A DNA stretch of 64,000 bases, taken from positions 4,216,001 to 4,280,000 of the forward strand of contig OZ253469.1 in assembly GCA_965261535.1 (NCBI GenBank). The letters run 5' to 3'. Positions within the stretch are counted from its first letter, which is position 1. The number at the start of each line of letters is the position of its first letter. Origin of the DNA: VXNE01 sp965261535 (GTDB lineage Bacteria; Pseudomonadota; Gammaproteobacteria; Pseudomonadales; Azotimanducaceae). Shown here piece after piece: positions 17,482 to 27,737 of this stretch. A program made the translations under genes and the position numbers. The notes under the pieces were generated by a model, which had not been told where the DNA came from, searched no databases, and worked only from the letters and a program-made list of their open reading frames with translations.

Positions 17482-19656
17482 CTAGCCGTCGGTCAAACCC
17501 AGGGCGACGAGGAAGAACGTGTATTCCTCGGCAACCTCGTACAACGCGTCGTAACGGCCCGACTTGCCGCCGTGACCGGCGCCCATGTTGGTCTTCAGCA
17601 CCAGGGGATTGTCGTCCGTCTTCAAGGTTCTGAGCTTCGCAACGTACTTGGCCGGCTCCCAGTACGTGACCCGCGGATCGTTCAGCCCGCCGGTGACCAG
17701 CATGGGCGGATAGGCCCCCGGCGCGAGTTGATCGTAGGGCGAGTAGGAGCGGATCCATTCGAACGCGTCCTTGTCGGTGATGGGGTTGCCCCATTCGGGC
17801 CACTCGCCCGGCGTGAGGGGCAGCGTGTCGTCGAGCATGGTATTGAGGACATCGACGAAGGGCACGTCGGCGGCCACGGCACCCCACAGTTCGGGAGCCT
17901 GGTTCACTACCGCGCCCATGAGTTCGCCACCGGCGCTCCCGCCCCGAATCGCTATGCGCCCCTCCTTCGCGAGCCCCTCGTCGATGAGGTGCCGGGCGAC
18001 ATCGACGAAGTCGTTGAACGTATTGGTCCTCTGCGCGAGCTTGCCCTGCTCGTACCAGTCGCGACCGAGTTCCGTACCGCCCCGGACATGCGCGATGGCG
18101 AAGATGAATCCGCGGTCGAGAATCGAGATCCTGCTGGTGGAGAACGATGGCGCGATGGCGTCGCCGTACGCCCCGTAGCCGTAGAGGTACAGCGGCGCGC
18201 TACCGTCGAGGGGCGTGTCCTTCCTGTGCACGATGGAAACGGGCACCGACGCCCCGTCCCGCGCCGGTGCCGCGATGCGGTACGTGCGGTACAGGTCCGC
18301 GTCGTAGCCGCTCGGTATCTCGAGGACCTTCCTGACGGCGAGGTCGCCGGTGTCCATGTCGTAGTCGTATACGGTATCCGGCGTGACCATGGACGCGTAC
18401 GACAGCCGGACCACGTCGGTGTAATACTCGGCATTGGCGCCGAGTCCGACGCTGTAGACGCTCTCGGGAAAGGCGATGCGACGTTCTCCGCCGTCCCGGT
18501 CGAGGATGCGCACCTGATCGATGCCGGCGACGCGCTCCTCGACGACTATCCATCGGTCGAAGCTCTGGGAGCCGATCAGGTAGGTGTCCCGCGAACCTTC
18601 GATGAGCGTCGTCCAGGCGGACTCGTGGAAGTCGTTCGCGGGGGTCGTCGCCAGTCGGAAGTTCTTGTGCGTGTCGTTGGTGAGGACGATGAATCGGTCG
18701 CCCTGGTGGTCGATGTCGTATTCGTGGCCGACGCGCCGCGCGGCGACGAGCGCGGGTTGTCCGTCGGGATCGTCCGAGGCCAGCAGATACGCTTCGTTGG
18801 TAACCTGATCGCCGGTCGAGATGATGACGTAGCGTTCGGACGAAGCCTCGCCGAGATCGACCCAAAAGCCGCTGTCGGGCTCTTCGTAGACCACCTGGTC
18901 CCGCTCGGCAGACTCCCCCACTGCGTGGCGACGCACCTGGTAGGAGCGCCAGTTCTCGTTCGACACGCAGTAGAACAAGGTCGAATCGTCCGCCGCCCAC
19001 ACCGCGTCGCCGAGCGTGTTTTCCATGGCTTCCGGGAGCACGGCGCCGATGGCCAGATCCTTGACGAACATGGTGTAGCGCTCGGCGCCGCTCGTGTCGG
19101 TGCTGTACGCCAGGTAGCGACCGTCGTGGCTGACCGAAAATGCGCCGAGGTCGAAGTACTCGTGTCCCTCGGCCAGGGCCGTTTCGTCGAGCACCGTCTC
19201 CACGGCGTCGGGTTGGTTTGTCGGCCAGCGGGTCCATGTCCGGTATTGGGCGCCGGGCGCGAATCGCCACTGGTAGAAGTGGTTTCCGTCCTTGACGGGC
19301 ACCGATTCGTCGTCCGGTTTCTGCCGGGCCTTGATTTCCTCGAACAGCGCCTCTGTCAGGTCCTGGTGGGGTTCCATGACCGCATCGAAGTAGCGGTTTT
19401 CCGCTTCGAGATAGGCGAGCACGTCGGCGTCGTCGACGGTCGGATAGCTTTCATCCCTGAGCCAGTGATAGGGATCTTCCACTTCGATACCGTGGCGGGC
19501 GAACGTGTGCGGTCGCTGTTCGGCCACGGGCGGCGCGATCGGCGCGTGGGTTTCAGACATATCGGCGTCCTCGGCGCAACCGGCCAGCGGCGCGAAGACC
19601 AACGGCGCCGCGAGGCGAAGTGCCGCGTGCGATGCGCTTGAGAAGTGTTTCTTCAA
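17482..19656 (-). CDS. S9 family peptidase, oligopeptidase B-like, with a lipoprotein-type signal
   Basis: A 724-residue prolyl-oligopeptidase-family serine protease. The N-terminal beta-propeller starts after HGIEVEDPYHWLRDESYPTVDDADVLAYLEAENRYFD, and the catalytic domain has GGSAGGELMG with the nucleophile near residue 575 and a late histidine in GAGHGGKSGR. Oligopeptidase B cleaves after Arg or Lys in short peptides. I chose TTG 19656 because it follows an ACAGGATCA ribosome-binding site and opens a signal sequence LKKHFSSASHAALRLA ending in the lipobox LAGC; the open frame further upstream overlaps the acyl-CoA dehydrogenase. A lipid anchor would place this usually cytosolic enzyme in the periplasm. 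An alternative start is the MSETHAP methionine. Confidence 0.87.
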   Translation of the reverse strand: MKKHFSSASHAALRLAAPLVFAPLAGCAEDADMSETHAPIAPPVAEQRPHTFARHGIEVEDPYHWLRDESYPTVDDADVLAYLEAENRYFDAVMEPHQDLTEALFEEIKARQKPDDESVPVKDGNHFYQWRFAPGAQYRTWTRWPTNQPDAVETVLDETALAEGHEYFDLGAFSVSHDGRYLAYSTDTSGAERYTMFVKDLAIGAVLPEAMENTLGDAVWAADDSTLFYCVSNENWRSYQVRRHAVGESAERDQVVYEEPDSGFWVDLGEASSERYVIISTGDQVTNEAYLLASDDPDGQPALVAARRVGHEYDIDHQGDRFIVLTNDTHKNFRLATTPANDFHESAWTTLIEGSRDTYLIGSQSFDRWIVVEERVAGIDQVRILDRDGGERRIAFPESVYSVGLGANAEYYTDVVRLSYASMVTPDTVYDYDMDTGDLAVRKVLEIPSGYDADLYRTYRIAAPARDGASVPVSIVHRKDTPLDGSAPLYLYGYGAYGDAIAPSFSTSRISILDRGFIFAIAHVRGGTELGRDWYEQGKLAQRTNTFNDFVDVARHLIDEGLAKEGRIAIRGGSAGGELMGAVVNQAPELWGAVAADVPFVDVLNTMLDDTLPLTPGEWPEWGNPITDKDAFEWIRSYSPYDQLAPGAYPPMLVTGGLNDPRVTYWEPAKYVAKLRTLKTDDNPLVLKTNMGAGHGGKSGRYDALYEVAEEYTFFLVALGLTDG

Positions 19657-19714
19657 TGATCCTGTCTCCGTCGGTAGCCGCGGCGAATGTCGAGAGCGGG
19701 AGTCGCAATGGCGG

Positions 19715-20893
19715 CTAGTCCGGCAGGCCAAGCACGCGTTTGGCGATGATGTTGCGCTGAATCTCGTTCGAGCCGCTGTAGATCGAGGAGGCGCGGTCGG
19801 CGAGCCAGGTTCGCGTGTCCTCGAGCAGTAGGCTGTCGAACGCTTCATCCCAGCGCAGGCTCTCGGTGCCGCGCATTTCAACGAAGAGCGAAGACTTCTC
19901 CTGCCGCAGTTCGGTGCCGTACATCTTGAAGATGGACGTGATCGGACCGGGCGTGCCGCTGCCCCGGGCCTCTTCCACGGCGCGGTGTTGGGTGAGGCGG
20001 AACGCGCGGTCGTTCATGTTGTGGACAACCACCTGGCTGCGCAGCCGGGGATTGGCGATGCGCCCGCCGTCGTCGCCGGCATAGCGCTTCGCCTCGCCCT
20101 GCAGCGTCGGTCCGGGATCGGTCGCCGCGCCGCCGACCAGCGACGCCATGCTGCCGCGCTCGTGCTGCAGCAACCGCTTGCCGACGGTCCAGCCCTTGTT
20201 CAGTTCTCCGACCAGGTCCTCCTTGCGCGCGATGGCATCGACGAAGAACGTCTCGCAGAAGGGCGAGGCGCCGCTGATCAGGCGGATCGGTCTGACCGTG
20301 ATGCCGGGCTGGTCCATGTCCATCAACACGAAGCTGATGCCATTGTGTTTGGGAACGTCCGGGTCGGTGCGAACCAGCGCGAAGACCCAGTCGGCGAAGT
20401 GCGCGCCGGAGGTCCAAATCTTCTGGCCGTTGACGAGGAAGTGGTCGCCGTTGTCCTCGGCGCGCGTGCGCAGGCTCGCCAGGTCCGATCCGGCGCCGGG
20501 TTCGCTGTAGCCCTGGCACCAGCGGACTTCCCCCCGGATGATCGGCGGTATGTGGCGTTGTTTCTGGTCTTCGGTACCGAACTCGAGCAGGGTCGGACCG
20601 ATGAGGTTGACGCCCATGCCAGTCAACGGCGCTCGCGCGTTGATGCGTTGCATCTCCCGCACCATCACCATGGATTCTTCGTTGGTCAAGCCACCGCCGC
20701 CGTACTCCACGGGCCAGGTCGGCGCGGTCCAGCCTTTCTCCGCCATGCAGTCGCGCCATACAAGCGTGTCCGCATCGTCGATGGCCATCTTCGTGCCGCC
20801 GGCCGGTATCGTTCCGGATCCGCGCGCGCCCGGCGGACAGTTCCGATCGAGCCATGCCCTGGTTTCTTCGCGGAAGTCATCGAGTGTGGCCAT
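19715..20893 (-). CDS. acyl-CoA dehydrogenase
   Basis: A complete 392-residue flavoprotein. Family landmarks: WPVEYGGGG, MGVNLIGPTLLEFGTEDQKQRHIPPI, the flavin-contacting WCQGYSEPGAGSDLASLRTRA, VNGQKIWTSGAHFADW, and the C-terminal ASSIYSGSNEIQRNIIAKRVLGLP. It would oxidise an acyl-CoA to the 2-enoyl form and pass electrons to ETF. The length and the C-terminal layout fit the subgroup common in catabolic operons of unusual acyl-CoAs, such as steroid side chains. The substrate is not determinable. It lies upstream of the S9 peptidase on the same strand. Confidence 0.9.
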   Translation of the reverse strand: MATLDDFREETRAWLDRNCPPGARGSGTIPAGGTKMAIDDADTLVWRDCMAEKGWTAPTWPVEYGGGGLTNEESMVMVREMQRINARAPLTGMGVNLIGPTLLEFGTEDQKQRHIPPIIRGEVRWCQGYSEPGAGSDLASLRTRAEDNGDHFLVNGQKIWTSGAHFADWVFALVRTDPDVPKHNGISFVLMDMDQPGITVRPIRLISGASPFCETFFVDAIARKEDLVGELNKGWTVGKRLLQHERGSMASLVGGAATDPGPTLQGEAKRYAGDDGGRIANPRLRSQVVVHNMNDRAFRLTQHRAVEEARGSGTPGPITSIFKMYGTELRQEKSSLFVEMRGTESLRWDEAFDSLLLEDTRTWLADRASSIYSGSNEIQRNIIAKRVLGLPD

Positions 20894-21004
20894 TTGCTCA
20901 CCGCCCTGCGCGTTGCCTTGTGGACCGAAGTGTTCGCTCTAAAATTAGCACGGCTATCGGGGTGGGGTAAGGCCCATTAACCAGGTTCAAACGGAGGCGT
21001 CCTG

Positions 21005-21694
21005 ATGTGTGGTCGGTTCAACGTTGTCTCGGATCCCCTCGCGGAGATTTTCCTGCAATTGACCGGGGAACCTTTTCCCGGTGCGGACAACCGCAACACC
21101 GCGCCGACCGAGCCGGCCTGGATCGTGGGCCAGTCCAGCGGGGGGCGGCGCGCCACGAGTGCCCGCTGGTGGCTGACGCCGTACTGGTCGAAGACCTTGG
21201 CTACTCGCTACTCGATGTTCAACGCCCGTTGTGAGACGTTGCCGACGAGCCCCGCGTTCAGAGAGCCGTTCCGCCGTCGACGTTGCGTCGTGCCCGTCTG
21301 CGGCTTCTACGAGTGGACCCGCACCCGGCGCGGCAGGATTCCCTACTACATCAGACCGGCCGGAGAACGGCCGATGCTGCTCGGCGGCATCTGGGACCGG
21401 TGGCGCGACCCCGGCAGCGGCGACGCCAGCATCGGGTTCGCGGTGGTGACCGCGCCCGCCAATCGCAATCTCGCCTTCATCCATGATCGGCAACCCCTCA
21501 TGCTGTCGTTCGACGATGCCTGCGCGTGGATGGACCGGGGCACTCCGACCGAAGACCTGATGGCCATGTTCGGACCCTCGCTGCCGGGAGCGCTCGATGT
21601 CGTTCCGGTGTCCACCCACGTCAACAACGCGCGCAACAAGGAGCCGCTCTGCACCGAGCCGATCGGGGAGGCCATCCCCGTGAAAGCCAGCTGA
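21005..21694 (+). CDS. SRAP-domain protein (SOS response-associated peptidase, YedK/HMCES family)
   Basis: A 229-residue protein that begins MCGRF, so removing the initiator methionine exposes the catalytic Cys2. This residue forms a thiazolidine crosslink with abasic sites in single-stranded DNA. NTAPTEPAW, the ARCETLPTSPAFREPFRRRRCVVPVCGFYEW block with its conserved glutamate, and AFIHDRQPLML with the active-site histidine complete the family set; the usual HxRMP appears here as HDRQP. It shields abasic sites during replication. The start codon is fixed by the MCGRF requirement. It stands alone, with GGAGG a few bases upstream. Confidence 0.92.
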   Translation: MCGRFNVVSDPLAEIFLQLTGEPFPGADNRNTAPTEPAWIVGQSSGGRRATSARWWLTPYWSKTLATRYSMFNARCETLPTSPAFREPFRRRRCVVPVCGFYEWTRTRRGRIPYYIRPAGERPMLLGGIWDRWRDPGSGDASIGFAVVTAPANRNLAFIHDRQPLMLSFDDACAWMDRGTPTEDLMAMFGPSLPGALDVVPVSTHVNNARNKEPLCTEPIGEAIPVKAS

Positions 21695-21730
21695 TCACCT
21701 TGGGCACTGCTAGCCGAACTTGCTTCGCCT

Positions 21731-22141
21731 TCAAGACGACCGACTAAGCACGAGAAAATCTGCAGGCGAAACGATCTGGATTCCTCGCCATGGATTCAGC
21801 GAGAGCAAATCCGTATCGCCACTAATAATGAAGTCGCTGTTCGAATCGAGCGCGAGTGCAAGGAACCGGTTGTCGCTTGGGTCTCTGCAATCTGTTACCT
21901 CGGAGATTACCGAGACGATGGTTGTCACTTGGAGGAGTCGTCGAAGAAAGTGTTCGCGGTCATCCAGTGGCACGTATTGGTCGAACTTCTCCCGCGAAAG
22001 TACGTCAGACAGTTCTTCGATAGTGGCGTCCGAGACCATTACCTGGGATTGAGACAGCGCTTCGTCGACAGCTTGCGCGGACGCGGAGTCCGCGATCAAC
22101 ACACGACTAATCCACACGTTCGTGTCGATGACAACGCGCAC
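21731..22141 (-). CDS. PIN-domain toxin (type II toxin-antitoxin)
   Basis: A 136-residue PIN domain (COG1569-type). The acidic metal-binding residues are at RVVIDTNVWISRVL, in the EELSDVLSREKF helix, and in the pair DCRDPSDNRFLALALDSNSDFIISGDTDLL. PIN toxins are metal-dependent ribonucleases that cleave tRNA or mRNA. It starts two bases after the stop of the antitoxin gene, so the two are one operon in the antitoxin-first order. It is intact. The operon lies directly upstream of the large helicase fusion, on the other strand. Confidence 0.88.
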   Translation of the reverse strand: MRVVIDTNVWISRVLIADSASAQAVDEALSQSQVMVSDATIEELSDVLSREKFDQYVPLDDREHFLRRLLQVTTIVSVISEVTDCRDPSDNRFLALALDSNSDFIISGDTDLLSLNPWRGIQIVSPADFLVLSRSS

Positions 22142-22143
22142 GG

Positions 22144-22389
22144 TCAGTCGCGGAGTAGCTCATCAAGCTTCTCTTCTGTTAATCCTCGGGACTTGGCGCG
22201 AGCGGAAACGCGGTCGCAGAAGCGCTGAAACTCCTCGATATTGGTACTTCTCAGTCGCCTGAAGTCTGTGGGCGAAATGACGACGGCGACCTCGCGGTTT
22301 TGGCGTCGGATGGTGACGGGTTCTCGTTGAACCGTATCGAGCAAAGCGGCGAACCGTTGTTTCGCCTCGGAAGCGGAGACATAGCGCAT
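22144..22389 (-). CDS. Phd/YefM-family antitoxin
   Basis: An 81-residue protein starting MRYVSASEAKQRFAALLDTVQREPVTIRRQNREVAVVISPTDFRRL, the standard Phd/YefM N-terminal DNA-binding fold. The C-terminal helix SARAKSRGLTEEKLDELLRD is the toxin-binding tail. It should repress its own promoter (in the 158-base gap before the divergent helicase gene) and neutralise the PIN toxin encoded immediately downstream. Confidence 0.88.
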   Translation of the reverse strand: MRYVSASEAKQRFAALLDTVQREPVTIRRQNREVAVVISPTDFRRLRSTNIEEFQRFCDRVSARAKSRGLTEEKLDELLRD

Positions 22390-22547
22390 AGCTTCCTCCA
22401 GTTCTCATCAAATTGTTCAAAACGTCCATATTAGACTATTTTGCCATTGACATGACGATGCCCGCCACATGCGGCTAAACGGTCCGCCTTCCAAGTCGCG
22501 GCTGCCGTTTTGTACGATAGCGCGCATCGAACGTAACCGGGCTGTCG

Positions 22548-25500
22548 ATGCGCTGTATCTCTGTTGACCTGGAAGTTGGCAAACGCGACGAACGTATTTT
22601 CGCATTCGCCGCAGTCAATGAACGAACCGGCGCGTCGCTGACATTCCCGAACGAAAGCCTTCGTGCCATCGGCTTGAGCGCGGCACTAGCGCAACTTGAT
22701 GACTTTGCTGCGGACGGTAGTTGCCTCGTCGGCCATAACCTGATCGACTTCGACATAAGGCATCTCGAAGCCGCCGGGCCCGAACTGCGCCTGTTGGGCA
22801 TGCCAGTGTTGGATACCTTGCGCTTGAGCCCGCTGGCTTTTCCCGCCAACCCCTACCACCGTCTCGTAAAGCACTATCAGGATGGTGGACTGGTGCACGG
22901 GCAGATCAACAACCCGGAACTCGACGCGCGGCTGGCCCTTGACCTGCTCGCCGACGCACGGGATGCGCTCCGCCGTGCCGACCCCAATCTGCTTCTGGCA
23001 TGGCACTGGCTGACCACCAGATCGGGGTTCGCCGAAGGGTTCGAGACATTCTTCGCCGAACTGCGCGGTGCGCCTCGGCCCGCTGATGCCCAGGCGCAGG
23101 CCGCTATTGACCAATGCTTCAGGGGTAATGTCTGCGTGACCCGTGCCCGGGAGGTGGTGATCGCGGAGCACGACGGTTGGCCGTTGGCGTACGCTCTCGC
23201 TTGGCTTTCCGTCGCCGGCGGCAACTCCGTCATGCCGCCCTGGGTTCGCCACCAGTTCCCGGCGACTGGCGTCCTGGTGCGATGTCTTCGTGACACGGCT
23301 TGCAAGGATGCCGGTTGCGCCTGGTGCCGCGAACGCCACGACGCAGCCAAGGAACTCAAGCGCTGGTTCGGCTTCGACGGCTTCCGTGGCGAGCCGTCGA
23401 CGGACGACGGCCAATCGATGCAGCAAGCGATTGTTGAGACGGCCATGGCCGGCGACCACGTGCTCGGCCTGCTACCCACGGGTGCCGGCAAGTCGCTTTG
23501 CTATCAAGTGCCCGCGCTTTCCCGCTATGACAAGACCGGCGCGCTCACGGTAGTGATTTCACCCTTGGTGGCGCTTATGGCCGACCAAGTCGCGAACCTC
23601 GAAGCCCGCGGCGTCAGCTCCTGCGTCACTGTGAATGGCATGCTGTCCATGCCGGAGCGCGCGGACGCGCTGGATCGGGTACGCCTGGGCGACGCGGCCA
23701 TCCTGTTGATCTCGCCCGAACAACTGCGCAACCGCTCGCTGCGACAGACACTAGCGCAGCGTGAGGTTGGGGCCTGGGTGCTCGACGAGGCTCACTGCCT
23801 ATCGCGTTGGGGCCACGATTTTCGTCCCGACTATCGCTATGTGGGGCGCTTTATCCGGGAACGGGCGGGCGATTCTGCGCCACCGCCAGTCATGTGTCTG
23901 ACGGCCACGGCGAAGCCTGATGTGGTGTCGGACATCCAGGCGTACTTTCGCGAACAGCTTGGTATCGAGTTCTCGACATTCGATGGCGGTGCCGGACGCG
24001 AGAACCTGGATTTTGTGGTATTGCGCACGGACAGCGCCCATAAACTGGACGACATCCATCAAGTGCTTTTGGCTGATTTGCCGCCGGAGCAGCCTGGCGG
24101 GGCGATTGTCTATTGCGCGACGCGGCGGCATTGCGAAGACGTAGCGGAATACCTCAATCGGAGGGACTTCGCGGCCGCGCACTTTCACGCCGGGTTGCCG
24201 CCGGAGACGAAAAAGAATACCCAGCGGCGCTTCATTGGCGGCGAATTGCGGGTCATGGTCGCCACCAACGCTTTTGGCATGGGCATAGACAAACCCGACG
24301 TCCGACTCGTCATCCACGCCGACATCCCCGGATCATTGGAAAACTACCTGCAGGAAGCGGGTCGTGCCGGGCGGGACCGTGAATTCGCGCACTGCGTTTT
24401 GCTCTATACGGATGAAGATGTGGAGCGGCAGTTCCGTATGTCGGCGCGCTCGCGTCTCACCCGGCGAGAAATCCACGGCATTCTCCGGGCGCTAAGGAAT
24501 CTTGATCGCAAACGTCAGTTGAAAGGGGAGGTGGTGGCGACCTCGGGCGAAGTGTTGGTCGAAGACGAGGACAACGCCTTCGAGCGAGACAACACGACAG
24601 ACGACACGCGAGTGAAAACAGCGGTCGCCTGGCTTGAGGACGCCGCCTTGCTCAGACGGGAGGAGAACCGCGTTCAGGTATTTCCCTCGTCCTTGCGGGT
24701 CAATTCCGTGGATCAGGCGCGGGACAGGCTCGCCGCCAGGAAAAACCTGACGGAAGCCCGCCGCCGGGTTCTGTTGAACCTGGTGAGCGCGCTGATCGAG
24801 GCGGACGCGGACGAGGGAATTTCCACCGACGAATTGATGGGCGTGGCCGGGTTGGATTCGGCGGGCGTTCGTCAAGCCCTGTACGACCTGGAGTATTTGG
24901 GCCTTGTCACCAACGACACGGCGTTAACGGCGTTTGTTCACGCCGGCATTGCGCGTTCTTCCGAGCGGCGATTGCAGGAAGCCCGTGATTTGGAAGTAGG
25001 CCTTATCGGTCACATGCGGGAAGCGGCGCCCGATCTGCAAAAAGGTGAACGTTCCGTACTGCATCTCCGCATTGCGTCACAGGAACTGAAAAATGCCGGC
25101 TTGACGCAAGCCCTACCGGACCGTGTGCTGCGCATTCTGCGCAGCATTTCCCAGGATGGGCGCGGCGATGATCGAGCGGAGGGAGGGTCGGGCGGCAGCA
25201 TCGACATGCGTCGCCGAGATGGGGAGACCGTTACGGTGACGCTGCGACGGGGATGGCAAGCGCTCGCGCGCACAGCGGAACTTCGCCGTACGGCGGCAGG
25301 TCTTCTGCTCGACCACTTGCTCACGGAGTTGCCGCCGGGTCTTCAGGGCACAGACCTGCTGGTCGAAACTACGCTTGGTGCGTTGCGCTCGGTTCTTGCT
25401 GACGACTTGGTAATGAAGAGCGAAGGCTGGGATGCCAACAAGCTACTTGAGCGCGGTTTGCTGTGGCTCCACGAACAGGAAGTGATCCGGCTCAACAAGG

Positions 25501-27737
25501 GCCTCGCCGTATTCCGTCCGGCGATGACCATCCACCTGTCGGACCAACCCCACTCGGGAGGACGTCGGCGCGGATTCGTGGACACGGATTTCGAACCCCT
25601 CAAACTCCATTACCAGGAACAGGTGTTGCAAATTCACATCATGGCCGAGTTCGCTTCCCGGGGACTTGATGCCATAACCGATGCGGTCCGTCTGGCAATG
25701 GATTACTTCAGCATGGAGCGGCAGGTCTTCCTTGATCGCTGGCTGCCGAATCGGCAAGCCGAGATCACCCGCGAAACGACGCCGGACATCTGGCGGGCCA
25801 TTGTTGAAGACTTGAACCCGACTCAACGGCGCATCGTTGTCGATAGTCGTGAACAGACCAACGTGCTGGTGCTTGCCGGTCCAGGCTCCGGCAAGACCCG
25901 TGTGCTGGTGCATCGCATTGCCTACCTGCTTCGGGTGAGGCGGGAAAACCCACGAGGTATCGTGGCGCTTGCATACAACCGCCATGCGGCCGTCCAGATT
26001 CGCCGCCGCCTCCTGGATATGGTGGGTGACGATGCTCGGGGCGTCACGGTGCTCACCTGCCACGCGCTGGCCATGCGTCTTGTCGGTGCGAGCTTCACCG
26101 CTGCCATGAAGGGCGTCGACAAGGCGAGGTCGGACAACGCCTTCGCTGAGGTGCTGCGCGAGGCCGTGACACTGTTGCGCGGCGATGGTTTGCCACCGCA
26201 TGAAGCGGATACGCAGCGGCAAAGGTTGTTGGCCGGGTTTCGTTGGATCTGTGTAGACGAATATCAGGACATCGACCCGGATCAGTACGAGCTCATTTCT
26301 GCCTTGGCGGGGCGCACCCTGGAAGAAGCGGACAGCAAATTGACGCTGTTCGCCGTGGGCGACGACGATCAGAACATCTATAGCTTCAAGGGCGCGTCGG
26401 TGTCGTTCATTCGCCGCTTTAGCGACGACTATGCCGCGCGCCCCGCCTGGTTGACAGAGAACTACCGATCCACGGCTCACATCATCAACGCGGCCAATGC
26501 GTTTATCGCGCCCGCACGGCGGCGCATGAAGGAGAAACATCCCATCGAGGTCGACCGGATGCGGAGCAAGCAAGCGCGGGGTGGAGAGTGGGCTGCGCGA
26601 GACCCTGTCGCTCAAGGCCGGGTACAGATACTCCCGACTGGGACCGACGACAAGACCCAGGCGATGGCGGCGATCGCTGAGTTCAGGCGTTTGGCAGCGC
26701 TTTCGGCGACTGCGGCCGACTGGGATTGGCGCAACTGCGCTGTAATCGCCCGGCGATGGCGAACGCTGGATCCGGTGCGGAGCCTTTGCGAGCTTCAGGG
26801 CATTCCCGCGCAGATGGCCAACGACGACGCAAGCTACTTCTGGCGGCTGCGCGAGACCCAGCGACTACTGGCCTGGTTGGAGGATCGCGACAGTCAGTTG
26901 GTTGATGCGGCGGTCCTGGAAGAATGGGCAACGGTGCAGCCCCACAGCGACTGGATGGATGTCCTGCGAGAAGCCCTCGCCGAGTATCGGCTTGAAGCCG
27001 GCGACGTCGAGACGCCCGTGGAGAGCTTTCGCGAGTGGCTTGCCGAATGGGGCAGAGAGCTTCGCCGGCGACAAACCGGCTTGCTCCTGCTCACCGCCCA
27101 CCGAGCCAAGGGTCTGGAATTCGACCATGTAATCATCCTTGACGATGGCTGGCGCAACACCGGGCGAAATGAAGACCCGGATGCATGGCGGCGCCTCTAC
27201 TATGTAGCCATGACCCGGGCCAGAAAGACCTTGACTCTAACCAGCACCAGCAGATTGAACCCACCGGACGCGCTTGGCGTGCCGGAGGTGCGGGATCAAG
27301 CTGTATACGCCGAGACACACGCCGCTTCGATCCCGGAGCTGCGCGGCAACCCCTCGGTACTTCATCGCCCCGTCGTCGCGTACCGGCAAGTGCCGCCGGA
27401 GCTGGACCTTCGCCGTGAGACGCTCGCGCTCAACGACGTACAGTTGAGCTTTCCGGGGCGGCGGGCCGCCAGCCACCCCATCCACGATGCGATTCGCCGG
27501 CTGAATCCCGGCGATACACTCTCGATGCGCACCGACAAGAGTCCTTGGGAGATAACAACACGCCAAGGACTGTCAGTAGGTCGGATGGCCCAACAATACA
27601 ATCCACTTGGCCAATTTCACTCCGCCCGCGTACATGCCGTGGTGTGTTGGCAGCGCGAGGACAGCGAGCCCGAATACCGGCCCGGCCTCCGTTGCGACAC
27701 ATGGGAGGTAGTAGTGCCCGAGCTCGTGTTCACCTGA
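22548..27737 (+). CDS. fused DEDD exonuclease - RecQ helicase - UvrD/Rep-like helicase
   Basis: A 1729-residue protein with three enzyme modules. Residues 1-150 resemble a DnaQ-like 3'-5' exonuclease: SVDLEVG gives the D-x-E pair, VGHNLIDFDIRHLE and NPELDARLALDLL the later acidic residues. A cysteine cluster (CLRDTACKDAGCAWC) near 247-264 may bind zinc. A RecQ-type core follows, with Walker A LLPTGAGKS near 311, DEAHCLSRWGHDFRPDY near 413 and EAGRAGRDRE near 604. A superfamily-1 UvrD core begins with AGPGSGKTRVLVHR near 1108, VDEYQDIDPDQYE near 1237, GDDDQNIYSFKGA and TAHRAKGLEFDHV near 1518. It could unwind and degrade DNA from 3' ends. Toxin-antitoxin genes on both sides and a coupled small protein make a defence role plausible (inference). 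Confidence 0.88.
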   Translation: MRCISVDLEVGKRDERIFAFAAVNERTGASLTFPNESLRAIGLSAALAQLDDFAADGSCLVGHNLIDFDIRHLEAAGPELRLLGMPVLDTLRLSPLAFPANPYHRLVKHYQDGGLVHGQINNPELDARLALDLLADARDALRRADPNLLLAWHWLTTRSGFAEGFETFFAELRGAPRPADAQAQAAIDQCFRGNVCVTRAREVVIAEHDGWPLAYALAWLSVAGGNSVMPPWVRHQFPATGVLVRCLRDTACKDAGCAWCRERHDAAKELKRWFGFDGFRGEPSTDDGQSMQQAIVETAMAGDHVLGLLPTGAGKSLCYQVPALSRYDKTGALTVVISPLVALMADQVANLEARGVSSCVTVNGMLSMPERADALDRVRLGDAAILLISPEQLRNRSLRQTLAQREVGAWVLDEAHCLSRWGHDFRPDYRYVGRFIRERAGDSAPPPVMCLTATAKPDVVSDIQAYFREQLGIEFSTFDGGAGRENLDFVVLRTDSAHKLDDIHQVLLADLPPEQPGGAIVYCATRRHCEDVAEYLNRRDFAAAHFHAGLPPETKKNTQRRFIGGELRVMVATNAFGMGIDKPDVRLVIHADIPGSLENYLQEAGRAGRDREFAHCVLLYTDEDVERQFRMSARSRLTRREIHGILRALRNLDRKRQLKGEVVATSGEVLVEDEDNAFERDNTTDDTRVKTAVAWLEDAALLRREENRVQVFPSSLRVNSVDQARDRLAARKNLTEARRRVLLNLVSALIEADADEGISTDELMGVAGLDSAGVRQALYDLEYLGLVTNDTALTAFVHAGIARSSERRLQEARDLEVGLIGHMREAAPDLQKGERSVLHLRIASQELKNAGLTQALPDRVLRILRSISQDGRGDDRAEGGSGGSIDMRRRDGETVTVTLRRGWQALARTAELRRTAAGLLLDHLLTELPPGLQGTDLLVETTLGALRSVLADDLVMKSEGWDANKLLERGLLWLHEQEVIRLNKGLAVFRPAMTIHLSDQPHSGGRRRGFVDTDFEPLKLHYQEQVLQIHIMAEFASRGLDAITDAVRLAMDYFSMERQVFLDRWLPNRQAEITRETTPDIWRAIVEDLNPTQRRIVVDSREQTNVLVLAGPGSGKTRVLVHRIAYLLRVRRENPRGIVALAYNRHAAVQIRRRLLDMVGDDARGVTVLTCHALAMRLVGASFTAAMKGVDKARSDNAFAEVLREAVTLLRGDGLPPHEADTQRQRLLAGFRWICVDEYQDIDPDQYELISALAGRTLEEADSKLTLFAVGDDDQNIYSFKGASVSFIRRFSDDYAARPAWLTENYRSTAHIINAANAFIAPARRRMKEKHPIEVDRMRSKQARGGEWAARDPVAQGRVQILPTGTDDKTQAMAAIAEFRRLAALSATAADWDWRNCAVIARRWRTLDPVRSLCELQGIPAQMANDDASYFWRLRETQRLLAWLEDRDSQLVDAAVLEEWATVQPHSDWMDVLREALAEYRLEAGDVETPVESFREWLAEWGRELRRRQTGLLLLTAHRAKGLEFDHVIILDDGWRNTGRNEDPDAWRRLYYVAMTRARKTLTLTSTSRLNPPDALGVPEVRDQAVYAETHAASIPELRGNPSVLHRPVVAYRQVPPELDLRRETLALNDVQLSFPGRRAASHPIHDAIRRLNPGDTLSMRTDKSPWEITTRQGLSVGRMAQQYNPLGQFHSARVHAVVCWQREDSEPEYRPGLRCDTWEVVVPELVFT

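Noticed and set aside
17482..19881. 799-residue version of the S9 peptidase
   Set aside because: The first 75 residues overlap the acyl-CoA dehydrogenase gene and are not protein-like; the lipoprotein signal starts at 19656.
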